A DNA stretch of 64,000 nt, taken from NCBI GenBank assembly GCA_963922205.1, contig CAWUHX010000213.1, positions 558,001 through 622,000 of the forward strand, in the 5' to 3' direction. A program made the translations under genes and the position numbers. The first letter of the stretch is position 1. The number at the start of each line of letters is the position of its first letter. The DNA comes from Romanomermis culicivorax (Eukaryota; Nematoda; Enoplea; Mermithida; Mermithidae). Shown piece by piece: positions 21,175 through 33,600 of this stretch. A model generated the notes under the pieces. It saw nothing but the letters and a program-made list of their open reading frames with translations, was not told the origin of the DNA and made no database searches.

Positions 21175-21490
21175 TATGTCAATCCCCGACACCACTAGAC
21201 CACAACCCCACAAGGTGGACCCAGATTGAGATCCATATAATTTTCATTTCTAAAAAGTCAGCAACTTCAGGGGTCAGCAGTTCAAATCAGCAGGTATGCC
21301 GCCACTTGCCAAAAGTTGTATAGGCTCATGACCACCAAGCATTGGAGTTGTATGGCAAAAAGTCATAGCCTGGGGGAGCAGCTTAATCTGGGTTCACCTC
21401 GTGGTGTGGTTGTCTAGTGGCGAGGACATCAGCCCGGATTGCTGGTAACCCAAGTTCGACTCCTGATTACACCCTATTTTTCAAAAACAA
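21175..21490. repeat. R-I element, copy 3
   Basis: The plus-oriented tRNA-like half is well preserved at 21388-21478: A-box-like TGTCTAGTGGCGAGG, stem TCAGC/GCTGG, B-box-like AGTTCGACTCC, then the terminal ATTACACCCTATTTTTCAAA. A fragment of the opposite half begins the element. Confidence 0.65.
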
Positions 21491-21639
21491 TCGAAGTCAG
21501 AGTTGACATACAAGATCACAACCTCTGTAGGTCTCTGGAAGATGTAAGAATTTTGATGGAAAAATTTGGAAAGCCATGTGATAGGAGATTTGAGCAATGC
21601 AAAAAATCGACTCGTTAGCCTTTACAATATGAAGAAATC

Positions 21640-22350
21640 AAAAATTGAATCTGCTTTCAATTTTATTTTTAAATTATTTTCTATTCTTCTTTGTTATTTT
21701 CTCATTTTTCTTAATTTTTTTATCAAGTGTATGACTTTTCTCTTTTTTGGCATTTTTTCATTTAATTTTGGTTTTTATTTGTTTTAATTTCTTTTCATCA
21801 ATTTTTGTCACTCTTTATTTAATTTTTTCATTTTTTTTATTTTAAAATTTTTTCTCTAAAATTTCTTCATAAATTTTTCACTTCATTCTTTTTTCCTCAT
21901 TTTTCTTCATTTTCTTGTCATTTTGCATTTCATTATTTTTCATTTTACGTTATCATTTGTTTATCATTCCCAGTCATTTGATTACTAAATTTTGTTCTTC
22001 TTTTTTGATTTTTTTTCATTTGTTTGATTTTTTTCGTAAGATTTTTTCGTCAATCAAATTCGATCTATTATTTTTTTGATTTTTAATCATTTTCTCTTTT
22101 AATTTTTTCATGTCTTTATTTGATTTTATAGTTTTTCCTTCATTGTTCCAATTGCCATTTTTATTATTTTTTGTTGAATTAAAATTTGAAATTTCCATAT
22201 AGATTGTACATTTTCTAGTTTTTTTTTTTTTTTAATTTCATTTTCTCTTTTTCGTAATTCTTTATAATTGATCTTTTTGTTTCGTAGTTTTACGTTTCAT
22301 GATATTCTTCTTTGCTAATTTTTCCTTTTGGTTTTTTTATTCATTTTTTC
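21640..22350 (+). repeat. Strand-biased T-rich tract
   Basis: About 700 bp, overwhelmingly pyrimidine on the plus strand, built from TTTTTCATTTT-like words. No gene. Confidence 0.7.
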
Positions 22351-22452
22351 TGTTTTATATTAAAAACATGGTGTTACACTTTCGAGGAATTTATGAGCTA
22401 CAGTAAATTACGATGTTTTGCTCAGCATAGTTTGTTCATAATGTACTTGCTT

Positions 22453-23359
22453 TGTAATGTACCTGCTAAAGCAGTACTGTAAATATGTAGCATACTGTAT
22501 GTGATAGACATTTATTAGATATTATTTCATTTTCACATTTTATCGTCTCAAGGGTGTCTGGGATTCACACCCAAACATTCCTGTAAAATTACGTGAAGTT
22601 CTTTATTTTGATCCGTTCACACCCTGGTAGCCCAATTAAGATGCCCCAATTAATTTGCACAAACGGCAGCTGGTCCCCTAGAACCTACACTAAACTACAC
22701 ATTCCACGGCTACTGTAATCCCCTGTAAGAATCGTAAACAACACCTGCACACAGTAAAATATGTAAAAGCCCTGCCAGACAGTAGTCTCAAGTGTAACGG
22801 TAGCGACGGCCCCACCAAAACATGTGTATACAGAGAAACCGATACAGGGAGCATGCACAGAAGCACAGAGGTGGGGCTAAGCCCACCGTAGGAAGCAAGC
22901 AAAGCACGAAAAGCATACAGTACCAGGAAAGCATTAGAGTAAGTAAGCATAAAAAGCAAAGCAGGAAGCGACGATTGGCGGAAGAAGATGGACAGAAGCA
23001 CGACCTCCTGCGATGCCCAGGGAGTGGCCAAAAACGTCGTATAAAAAGAGAAGCAAAGCGTGATTTTTTATTATTATTTTTTTTGGATTATTGAATTTGT
23101 CATTTTTTTTAAACCGTGCTCGCCCCCGTTTTTTTATATTTGCAATCAGCCATTTTTTCAAAAGCATTTAAACTGAGGCCCATTCGTTATTGTAAATTGA
23201 GACCGCGCTTTGGTATTGTTGTCGACGTCTCAAAGCAGCCGTCGATTAGTATCATATTGCCCTCGCATTGTTGAATCGCCGTCTCCCCCGCGCCCCCTGT
23301 CGTTGCCGTAACGCCCATTGGTTAAAGTAAAGTGCTTCACACAAAATCTGGTCGTTACA
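22453..23359 (-). mobile_element. Solo LTR, family A, copy 1
   Basis: A 907-bp unit. The plus strand begins TGTAATG and ends CGTTACA, with the perfect 4-bp duplication gctt at 22449-22452 and 23360-23363. It is collinear, in inverse orientation, with 50756-51643. Short open frames inside are not conserved. Confidence 0.85.
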
Positions 23360-23799
23360 GCTTCCAAATCTTCAGAAAATTTGCACTCGAAAAGAACAAA
23401 CTATACTACAGCATGATAGTTCTACTTTTGTACTTATGTAGTATTCTTTACATTGACAGGTGCTATATATTTTCCGGAATGTGTCTAGTTTTGCTGCTCT
23501 CATAAATACATGAAGATTGCAATTTTTGTTCTAATCATAAGATGACTAACAGCTGGTTTAATGGTGAATGAATGAATGAAGAAAATTTATTACCTGTCAG
23601 GCGAAATAAAACACAAGAAAAGAAAAAAAGTTTAAAACGCAAGAATAAACAATTAACATGAAATGAGAAAACGAAGAAAAGTTCCGAAAACTCAATGGAC
23701 GGCTACTTCAAAATGACAAATACAATATCGCAGCGAAAATATACGCTACAGTAAACAAGTTAATAACGGTAATAGGAAGCACAGGTTACATATTATGTA

Positions 23800-26494
23800 A
23801 CAGGCTAATGCGCTCCACTGAGATAATCAGAAAAATCAATCTTAGAGATTTTCGTTTTGAATGTGTGTAAATTGGAAGAACTAAGAACTTCAGCTGAAAG
23901 TTCATTCCATATATTAATGTACCTATTGGAAAAATCCAATAATCTAATATTTGTTTTAGCTTTACCTGTTTTGAGTTTGTAGTTTGTAGACTCAAAATTA
24001 CTGCTAATAAAGAAGTCCGATTTTTTGCAGACAGGATTGGCCTTTAATAATTTGAAACATCATGCATAAGGCGGCACGTAGTCGGCGTATTTCTAAGCTA
24101 TCAAGGCATAGCTTAGTTAAATGCTCATCATATGAAAGGATAGACCCAAAACCACATATTCTCTTTGTGAATCTTCTCTGAACTTTTTCAATGAGATTTA
24201 TGTCAGAGGCATAGTAAGGGTTCCAAACAGTTGAACAATATTCTAGCAGGGGTCTAACATAAACAGTGAACAGGCGTAAAGGTTAGAAGTATCATGGGAA
24301 GTAAAGGTTCTAGTTATCAAAGAACTTAAGCTAAAGGCTTTCTTGGTAATTGATGCTATGTGATCTCTAAGACTCAAGTTTTCGGATATAAGTACGCTCA
24401 GACAATCCAAAATTGTAGGGGACTTTTGGATTTGCATGGCCCATATAGAGAATAGAACTTTTTTCAGCCGAAATTTCGAGTTGCCATGTTTTAGACCAAT
24501 TGAAAATCTGATCAAGATCATCTTGAAGAGTTTTACATTGTGTGGAGGTGTTAAAAATTTTCACATCATCTGCGAAAAGATAGACATGGGATTTTAATGT
24601 ATCAGGGAGGTCGTTTATAAACAAGAGGAAAAGAGTTGGACCAGGAACACTCCCTTTACGGACACCACTGCTCACGTCTGATTTTAGGGAAAATTTGTTG
24701 TTAATGCAGACTTTTTGAGTGTGATTTGAAAGGAAGGCGATGATCCAATTCGCAAGAAAACCACAGATGCCATAGTTTTTCAACTTTAGAGCAAGCTTAC
24801 TATGGGAGACAGAGTCAAAAGCTTTCTTAATTAAAATCAATGTAAATCAAATCAATGGAAGATCCTGAATCAATAAGTTTGGTCCATGAATTTTTGCATT
24901 TGAGCAACTGTGTTTCACATGACTTTTTTGGCAAAAACCCAAACTGAAAGGGAGATAATAGAGAGCTTCTCTTAAGGTAATCTAAAATAGAAGAGTTAAT
25001 AATGCTTTCCATGACTTTACAAGCAATACAACAAAGAGAAATTGGTCGGTAATTGGAAATCGATGAGGAATCACCTTTTTTTTTTGTATACTGGGATTAC
25101 ATTTGCAGTTTTCTATATAGATGGTAATGCGCCAGATCTAAAAGAAACCTCAAAGATATGAGAAAGTGGGTCCGCCAAACAATTGGATAGTTTTTTCATA
25201 AAATAGGCACATAACCCATTAGGACCCAAGGCAAGGGACGGATTCAGCTCAACAGAAAATGATGAATTGGAGATTTCAGACATAGTTCTTTTGGGGAAAA
25301 GAGGCACAGAATCATTATCATTGATAAAGACTGATGTGAAATAATTATTGAAAAGTTCGGCCTTTTGATCTTCATCGGAAATAATTGCATTACCTATACA
25401 AATTGGGGGAATAGCTCTATTTGATTTGATTTTGGAATTTACAAAATTATAGAAACTTCTGAGATCTGATTTGTCAATAAGTTTCTTTTTAATGTCGATT
25501 TGATGTGATTTGATTTGATTTTTCAAAAATTTACAATGACTGTTGAAAAGAAACTTGTCACCGGCTGATTTAGTTTTCCTATAGTTTTTCCAAAGTTTTA
25601 ATTTTTTAGGGAGTAGCTTCTGGAGGTATTTGGGATATTTTTTTGCCTTACTTATTTTAGACGTGGGTACGTGTTGTGTTATAATGGGCTTCAAAATGTC
25701 AATAAAACTACAGTACATGTCATCTGCATTTCTACATGTAGAGAAAAAAACATGTAGAGAAATGTAGAGCTCAGAAATAGTATCATAGTTTGCCTTGCGA
25801 AAGTTCAAACGGAGGGATTTTGGATTCAGGGGCCTTGTCTTGAGAATTATTTTGAACTTTACACTCGAATGGTCACTAGTAGAAAAAGGAGGACGACATG
25901 AACGTCAGAGACACATCTATCACCAAAAATTAGATCAAGGATATTCTTATCATGGGTGGGTTGCAAAACCAGTTGCTGCAGACTTGTACTAGAAAGACAC
26001 TCAAATAAAGATGTGTAGGTGACTTCATAGGGATACGTAGAATTGATCCAGTCGAGTTTGGGTAAATTGAAATCTCCAGTTATGAGGATAGGATAATTAA
26101 CATATGAGGACTATTCTATAAAAGAACAGAGCTTGTTGCAGTAATCTAGGTTATACTCAGGTGGCCTGTAAACAAGAACAAGGCGATAAAGGAGACCAGG
26201 GAGGGCAAGATCAAGGATTAGTGTTTCAGGAGTATCAATAGAAGCTGGGACTTTAGAGATGACAGCAGGTATTGATTTTTTGATAAAAATTGCAACCCTT
26301 CCACCCCTTTTGTTGGGTCTATCCTTGCGGAAGATATTATATGACCTTAAATTACATAAAATACCATCAGAAATACCATCATTTAACCATGTGTCAGTAC
26401 AAAAGATTAGGTCATATTGCTGTGTTTCAAGCATCATGTTGAGTTCTTCCAATTTAGACACTAAACTTCTAGCATTAAATAAAATACACTGCAA
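23800..26494 (-). pseudogene. LINE ORF2: endonuclease and reverse transcriptase, frameshifted
   Basis: AP-type endonuclease segment at 26494-26111 (FNARSL, DTWLN, GGRVAIF). Linker at 25808-25113. Reverse transcriptase at about 25110-24250 with NYRPISL, FGFLPKKSCETQLL, DLIYIDFN/KAFDSVSH, GVRKGSVPGP and the FADD catalytic box near 24576-24565. A thumb and C-terminal part follow (VRPLLEYCSTVWNP near 24250; NRYINIWNELS near 23900). At least four frameshifts divide it, so it is inactive. Confidence 0.88.
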
Positions 26495-26516
26495 AAAATT
26501 ACTATCAATGGGTCAT

Positions 26517-27509
26517 TTACCTAAAATAAATTAGTGCTGTTATTACACAATAATGACTTACACAATTATGACGAAAATCAATATATAAAACCATTTCGCC
26601 TGCTTGTTTATGATTGTTTAATTCAGCAACTAATTTGCATTGACATTGGCACTGTAAAAAGGATAAGTCAGGACGTGAATGAAGAAAAATAAAAGGTTTT
26701 AAAGTAGGATCATTACGTGTTTGTGGTTTAACAACTTTATTGATTAATTTTATAAAAGAACGTTGCATTTTAGATGAAGAGCAACATATTTTGAGAAATC
26801 GAGGATGGTTAGAGATTTTGGAACCATCCTGAAACACTTTAACTATGTCATTTTCTGTAAATTGATTTTCATTATCATTTTCAATCAACAGGGTTCCGAA
26901 ATCGGTTACAATTGGTTGGACTTTTTCAAGGTCATCTTGATTGTCCTCAGCTAATCTTTTTTTTTCTTTTTTTTTTGATTCACGCTCAATAGCATCCTGA
27001 ACTAGCATTTCTACATTTAGGTTCTCCAAATTATGAGTAATCGTAGGATGATGTATTTTTGAGGGTTGATTTAGCCCATTTTTTGATTCGATAATTGAAA
27101 CCCGGTGTTGTAAATCAACAATTTGTTGAGTCATGTTTCTGAAACTAGGAGCACATTTTTGACAAATAAATGGGAGAATTGCGCCAGATTGAGATTTTGG
27201 TTGACTGCTAAAAAAATAAATTATTGTTTTTGGTAGGTTTAAACATTTGGAATGGGCCCATAAGTTTCACATATCACATTGTATAGCAGTAACATGATCC
27301 TCAGTAACTAATTGATGGCAAATAATGCAAGGGTAGTCATCCCAAGGTAAATTATTCAGAGATGTCAAATTTATCGAGAGAGACAGAGTAATTACATTTG
27401 ATGATAGCCTATTGTTGTTGTCATTTACTTTGGTTTTCACAGTGTTTATTTGAGCTTTTGAATTTCGTTTCGAAGTAACAGACTGATGAAATCCGGTAAT
27501 CACATCCAA
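26517..27509 (-). pseudogene. LINE ORF1 with PHD-like zinc finger
   Basis: One frame runs from 27509 to 26517 with a single internal stop near 27267. Its N-terminal third carries CIICHQLV, then AIQCDM, then WAHSKC and FICQKC, which is a C4HC3 (PHD-like) arrangement. The stop replaces the fourth zinc ligand of that series. A heptad-like stretch follows (MTQQIVDLQHRVSIIESKNG, a probable coiled coil), then a basic KKKEKKR segment. PHD-like fingers are known in ORF1 of some CR1-group LINEs. The ORF ends just upstream of ORF2. Confidence 0.75.
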
Positions 27510-27559
27510 TATTCAAGTGTTTGATAAGATAAAAGCAGTGGTACCTTAATATTTTAGGG

Positions 27560-28920
27560 TAAAAACTACTTAGCCAAGTTGGCAAAACAGCCGCCTGGCT
27601 GTTTAGCCATAAATACAAGTTTTGGATAAACAGCCGCGCAGCTGTTTAGCCACTGCCATGGGCATCCAATTTGGGTGGGGCATGAGTTAAACCCAAAATT
27701 TTGGGGAGGGTGTCCGGAATTTTTCAAAATTTTGGGGGGGGGAGTCGAAAAAAAACAGAAAAATTTCGAAGATTTTCGCAAAAAAGACCAAAAAAGCTAC
27801 TTTTTTGCAATTTTTACAAGTTAGGGGAGGGGGTTGGGTATATGTAGGCTTGAATAAGTTGGGGGTCGGGGTTCCGACATTTGGGTATGGTTCGACCAAG
27901 TCATACCTGTAGTTGGGGGAGAGGTTGGGGGCCGACCCCCACCCTCAACTTGGTCAACCCTATACCCAACTCCCTACCAAACATGGGAAAAATTGGAAAA
28001 AAAGAGGAAAAAAGTGGCTTTTCTGGGAAAATTTTCGAAATTTTTTCAACTATATCGAGGTTTTTCAATTACCCTCCCCAAAATTTTGGGGTTTATCCTC
28101 CCCCCAACTGGTCGGACCTCTTACAGATACGGACCAAAGTGGATGGCAGTCCCCTTCACGACCCCCGATACCTGGAAGAGGTCTGACCAGTTGGCAGGGG
28201 GGTAAATCCGAAATTTGGGGGGATGGGTCAAAAAAAGTTGAAATTTTTCCCAAAAAAGTAAAAAAAAGCATTTTTTTACCAATTTTTTTAACTTTTTTCC
28301 AAACTGGGGAGGGGTTTGAGGGTTGGTATATGTTTGGCCAAGTTGAGGAGGTCCCTCCCCCCAATTACAAGCTTATGTCAAAGATTCTTGTAGAAAAAAA
28401 ACTGTGGCGGATGTGTACAAGCATACCTGAAAGAGGTCCATTGGGTTGGGAAGGAGGGTAAACCCAAAACTTTGGGGTGGGGGTTCCGAACCATACCTGT
28501 AAGAGTTCCGGCCAGTTTGGAGGGGGGGGGGGGTAAATCCAAAATTTGGGGGAGGAAGTCGAAAAAAGTCGAAATTTTTCTTAGAAAAGGCCAAAAAACA
28601 TACACTTTTTTGCAAATTTTTTTAATTTTTTCCCAACTGGGGGAGGTGGGGGGATTGGGTATATGGTCGACCAAGTTGGGGGGTCCCCCCACAACTCCCA
28701 CTCCCATACTGGTATGGTCCCAACATTTCCAGAATTTGTGGGAGGAGGGTCGAAAAAACTCCAAAAATTTCGAAAAAATTTGCAAAATTTTCCCCAAAAA
28801 AACCACTTTTTCCCTAATTTTTCCGAGTTTGGAGGGGGTTGGGTAAAGGGTTTACCAAGTTGGGGTTGGGGGTCCCCCCCCAACCTCCCCCGCCCCCAAT
28901 TACAGGTATGCCAAAAACAG
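27560..28920 (+). repeat. G/C-run tandem array
   Basis: Five or six diverged units of very roughly 200-300 bp. Each has CCAAAATTTTGGGG, a GTCGAAAAAA or AAATTTTTC stretch, CCAAGTTGGGG and long G or C runs, ending with AATTACAGGTATG-like words. The first unit contains the hairpins AACAGCCGCCTGGCTGTTT and AACAGCCGCGCAGCTGTTT (27588 and 27630). A stray piece lies at 52975-53050. Many overlapping open frames here are repeat artefacts. Confidence 0.75.
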
Positions 28921-28989
28921 GCACAAGCGCGAAATACATGAACTGCAACGCTTGTGTAGGAGGTACAGTAAATATCTGCTCCCATTTCG

Positions 28990-29340
28990 AATTGCCGGCT
29001 AAAATTCCATGATTTTTGTACTTAGTTTTCATATCAATATACCGCCTCTTCAAAATGCACATCAATCCTGTTTCCAGACATCGGTTAAGAAAAAAATATT
29101 GAGAAACAGAAAGTAAAAAAGAAATGAAAAAGAGACACAATAGATAAACAATATAAAAAATAGCAAAAGCAAGCAGAGAACATAGATAAACAGGAAAAAA
29201 GAAAAAAATGAATAGTAGGAAAGGAAAAACCAATAGAAAATGAACAGAAAAAAAACGAAAAAATACAAACAACAGATGATGGAAAAATTAGAGAAGGAAA
29301 GAGAAAAAACCAATGAAAAGAGAGAGTAAAGAGTTCAAAC
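28990..29340 (+). repeat. Purine-rich tract
   Basis: A/G-rich plus strand (GAAAAA, AGAAAC words), the mirror of the T-rich tract at 21640. Not coding. Confidence 0.6.
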
Positions 29341-29581
29341 TAGGAAAAACAACCTTTTGCCAAATACAACCTTCAGTCACTAATCAGTAACTGGGATCTG
29401 TAACTCTTGTAATCAAAAAGCAATGAGCACCCCAGATGCTTCCTTAAGGCTAACACAATATACAAAGGACTCACTATAACACTATCCAAGAAAGGCTGGG
29501 TCCAACATTCTATACTTGGTCCCAATCATTGGTGCCCTTTTCTGTTAAATGTGACAGATTAATGATACTAAAATTATATTA

Positions 29582-29948
29582 TTATGCAAATCGTTGATGG
29601 CTGTTGGTGTTCCGTTTGTTGGACGCAAAAAACACAAAACATTGTTTGATGGCAGATGCAATGCGCACACCACACAGAAAAGTATAACGACTGAATAATC
29701 TTTGTTTTTCTGGTCGAATTGTGGCTTCACCCAATTCACCAATTTTGCATAGATGTGGAATGACTGCTACAGTAAGTACATCTTCAACATGTGAATGAGA
29801 CTCATCTAGCCAATCAACACTGAAAATCTGACCACTCTCACTTTTCATGTATGTTTGGGATTTTGATGGATCACATGACCAGTTTGATTGGTTCTGGTAA
29901 TCTGTCACAGATGCACTTGATGAATATGTCTCAGTTGTTATATGGCCC
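29582..29948 (-). CDS. Terminal exon of an unknown protein
   Basis: A minus-strand frame of 121 codons opens behind a CTACTAG acceptor (exon start 29948, first base completing a codon) and ends at a stop at 29582. Balanced composition (SGQIFSVDWLDESHSHVEDV, then LCKIGELGEATIRPEKQRL) looks coding and is free of repeats. No family recognised. Upstream exons were not found. Confidence 0.45.
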
Positions 29949-29989
29949 CTAGTAGAGGTACACAAAACATAGACACATTATAAGTATGG

Positions 29990-30280
29990 TGGAAGTGGAA
30001 CTTGGTGCATTAAAGCTCCGAGCATACTTTCTACAATGATGTGAAATTTTGCACATTGGAGCATTGACTCTACTTTCTACACCCGCTGTATCACCCCACT
30101 TTTTATACAAATTTAGATCAAATTTCATGCTCAGCCATGCTTTTTATACCCTTTGTACTGCACCACATGTTATAAGTGGCAACTCTTATAGCCTATACTT
30201 CAAATGTGTCCACGTCATGTGTACCCCCTCACAACTACTATCATCAAAATATGGACACATTTTCACCTGAAAAAAAAAAA
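29990..30280 (+). repeat. R-M units
   Basis: Diverged about 60-bp units with CATACTTTCTACA, then TGATGTG, then TTTGCACATT. More units lie at 32040-33010 and 52540-52880. Confidence 0.6.
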
Positions 30281-30647
30281 AAAAATTTTCACCTGAAAAA
30301 AAATATTGAACAATTATCCAAACGGATGAATCAATAACTTTTTGAAAAATTGAATATACGCCATTCATTGATGCGTGTCTAATGTTTTCAGATGTGTGAC
30401 TCAATTAATCATTCTTTGTCAATCCTCCAAAGAATTTTTTTGCTACGACATATATGAATAATTAATTTCGTATTGTCTGTTGTTGCTGAGCAAAACCCAT
30501 TGCGAAATAAGTTAATTAAAATTAGGTGTGTGCGAGATACATGTCACGCGAACATGTCACTCATTGAAGAAATTGCATACTTTTTTATTAAGACTATCTT
30601 GTAAATAATTATATCGGGTCGAAAGATGATTTATTTCAATAACAGTA

Positions 30648-33600
30648 ATGGTAGCGATAGTGCAACATTTATATTTGAAACATCATTTATTTATAATTTT
30701 AAATATTTTTGCAATTTTCTTGAATTTACTTTGTTCGCATTGTTTACTTCTATCTTGTAAAGCATTCCCTAATGCTATTAGATTGCTGGCTTTGAATGTC
30801 AGTATGGCTTATTCCATTATTAGTATTTATCTATTGTACAAAAGTGTACAGAAACTGTTAATTATTGAATTTAATTTACAATTATTTTCCAATTTTACAT
30901 GTATACTCGAAACTTGCCCATTTATAACTTGTTATCAAGTATTACACATTCTATTATTTTTGATAGGTGAGTTGAGTGTAAAGTGAGAAAATGTGCTGTG
31001 ATAATCTAGAAGTTAGGTCCATACAGGGAGAACACAAAACATAGCAAAGTTATAAGTATAGGCTCCAAATGTTGAGGCTCTTCCCGCTACTCTGGGCTTC
31101 AGTAAAAGTTAGGCTGGGTCTGGGACTTGAACCCAGGACCGTGCGGCTACCGTCCGCACGCTCTAACCAACTGAGCCAACCGAGCAGCGGGAAAGGCGCT
31201 CTCTTTTTGCAACAGTTTGTAGTTGAGGTGGCTGCTTTGGCCACTCTCAACATCCCTCCCCCATCAAGTTTGACGGACCATCAAGGGCCACCAGTGTTGA
31301 GGCAACCATTTCCCGCTGCTCGGGGCTTCAGTAAAAGTTAGGCTCGGTCAGGGACTTGAACCCAGGACCCTGCGGCTACCGTCCATATGCTCTAACCAAC
31401 TGAGCCAACTGAGCAGCGGGAAAGGCGCTCTCTTTTTGCAACAATTCGTAGTTGAGGTGGCTGCTTTGGCCACTCTCAACACAAAGGTGTTGCTTATAGT
31501 GTCAACGTTGATACAGGCGATGTAGAAGTATGGTTGTCTCCTAAATGTGAAGAATTACACATCGCTGTAAAAGTATGGTCGTGACTGAAATTTCAAAAGT
31601 TGATAAATGGTTACTAGAGAATGAGGACTTTAGAGTATGTGTATTTATATCCTCTTTGAAACATCAAAGTTTAAGTTTCAAAATTGTTACTTTTTTCAAA
31701 ACATCAAATTCTTAGGTTTAATTTTTTCAAAGGTTGATCTCTGCTAGGGATAAAATGTCAATTGTAATAACCATTCGCAAGTACACATTGATTTTAAAGT
31801 GACTCTATTTATACTCTTCCAAAAACATAAAATTTTTAGGTTCAAATTTTCACTCTTTTCCAAACATCAGGTTTTTGGATTCAAAATTCCTGCTCTTTTT
31901 GATAGGCAATTTTTTTGCTAGCTTTTGACAACTTCGGCGGCGGACTCGCCAAATTGAGCGAGGAAAAAGTTTACTGTATTCTATACAACAAAGTAAAATT
32001 TTGCATTCTAAACACAATTGGTCAACTTTGGTTGATGCCACATTATGTTCTGCAGTGATGTGAACACTGAAGCCTCTGCTATACTTTCTAAACACCCTGT
32101 ATTGCTTGTCATATACTCAGGCCCACGTGACCAACATCATAAAATAACACTTAGTGATGGGTTCAAACCCTCGACCTTCTGCATACAGGGTTCAAGCGCT
32201 ATGAACTGCATTAATCATAATCCATGGATAGTTCAGAAATTTTTGTTGTAATGGTGGCAGTGAGTGCGGGGTATGCCCAATAATGAGCAGCCCGATGCAC
32301 AAATAACACACGCTTCTAAATGTTATGATAGATTCAGATAGGATTTTGAGCTTGCCTATACTTATAACACCCAATTTCCCTACACAGTATAGAAGGCTTT
32401 CGCCAACTGTACTGTACCCTCTACAGTACTGTGAAATTTTGATGTTGAAGCCATGACGATGCTTTCTATGGCAATGTGGAACTTCCCTCCTTAAGGCCAA
32501 AACCAACTATCGACAATGAAGTGGAACTTTCCTCTGGGAAATATGGTCATGGCTTTAGTACACAATGTGGCAGTTTTGCCCAATAGAGTGCTGACAGTCC
32601 ATTCTACACACCTTGTACAACTTCAAATACTATAAAAGGTTCAGATGGAACTTCAAGCATACATGCACATAGGGGTGATAGGGGGGGGTAAACCTCCATA
32701 CCTGAGACTCTGGCCACACCCCCTGGCTAAAAAACGTCAAATACCCCTACCTGAACTTTTTCCAACACAGTTTTTTTCATGGTTTTCGTGCATATTTTGT
32801 ATGAAAACAGGCCACCCCCCTGGAAAAATCTTGCTGTTCATGTCTGCTCTCCTGCACTTTCTACATACCCTATTTCACTCCACGCAGTATGAGCGGCTTA
32901 CGACAATGTAGAATTGCACATATTGATGCCATGGCCATACTTTCTACAGTGATGTCAAAATTTGCATGTTGAAGCTACAACCATACTTTCTCATCATCTT
33001 GTATCTCCCCCACACAGTATAAGCAGCCTTTGTTGGCACCTTACTCCTAACTTGGGTATATTTTGTGTACCTGTCAGGCTCACATAACTACTCTCATCCT
33101 GGGTGCATCTGGGATGAATCGTCTAAAACATGTCTGAGAGGCATACAGGACATGCCCATGGTATGTCTGTTGAGTTTATCATAAGACAAGCCTGCCACTT
33201 TGGGGGTCATGGTCTGACTTATTGTGTTACAATGAATTACAGAGTTCTCACCCCTTCAACTGGCTCCTTCAGTGTTATAAACCTCATTGTCTCGTAACTT
33301 GTGAACAGTAATACCATATGAAATACATGGGGCACCTTAGGTTTATTAACAAAATACAGATTCTAGACAGTGATTTCCAATGTTGTGACTGTAGAGCCAT
33401 CCCATAACCCAGAATCACAATGCTCAATCACGCAATCAAAATACTATAGCAGCAGTCAATTTCATAACATAATTGTGGAAGTAAAATCAAACTCAAGAAC
33501 ATCCAAATACTGATGACAGCATCACAACACAAAAAATTGTGTCTTGATACTGTGTGACAACTAGGAAAAACACATTCTGCAAAAAATACAAAAAAATTTC

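Larger units (their letters stand above)
23565..27535 (-). mobile_element. CR1/L2-like LINE, degenerate
   Basis: A near full-length non-LTR element in antisense. It has ORF1, then ORF2 with endonuclease and reverse transcriptase, and ends in a (TTCA)4 tract (23565-23580 on the plus strand is four TGAA). A short 3' tandem repeat in place of poly(A) is typical of CR1/L2-group elements. The 5' end is approximate. Confidence 0.85.

Noticed and set aside
22690..23167. Open frames of 77-113 codons on both strands
   Set aside because: Inside LTR-A copy 1 and broken in the other copies.
25795..26534. Plus-strand frames of 65 and 91 codons
   Set aside because: Antisense shadows of the LINE endonuclease region.
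27566..28985. Overlapping Phe/Pro/Gly-rich open frames of up to 182 codons on both strands
   Set aside because: They follow a tandem repeat, overlap one another on both strands and carry no domain.
28814..29313. Hydrophobic Phe-rich 152- and 83-codon frames, membrane-protein-like
   Set aside because: Antisense reading of an A/G-rich tract gives Phe/Leu/Ser at random.
31110..31195. Functional tRNA gene (Thr-like)
   Set aside because: A and B boxes are good but the acceptor stem does not pair, and it is part of a 229-bp duplicated SINE unit.
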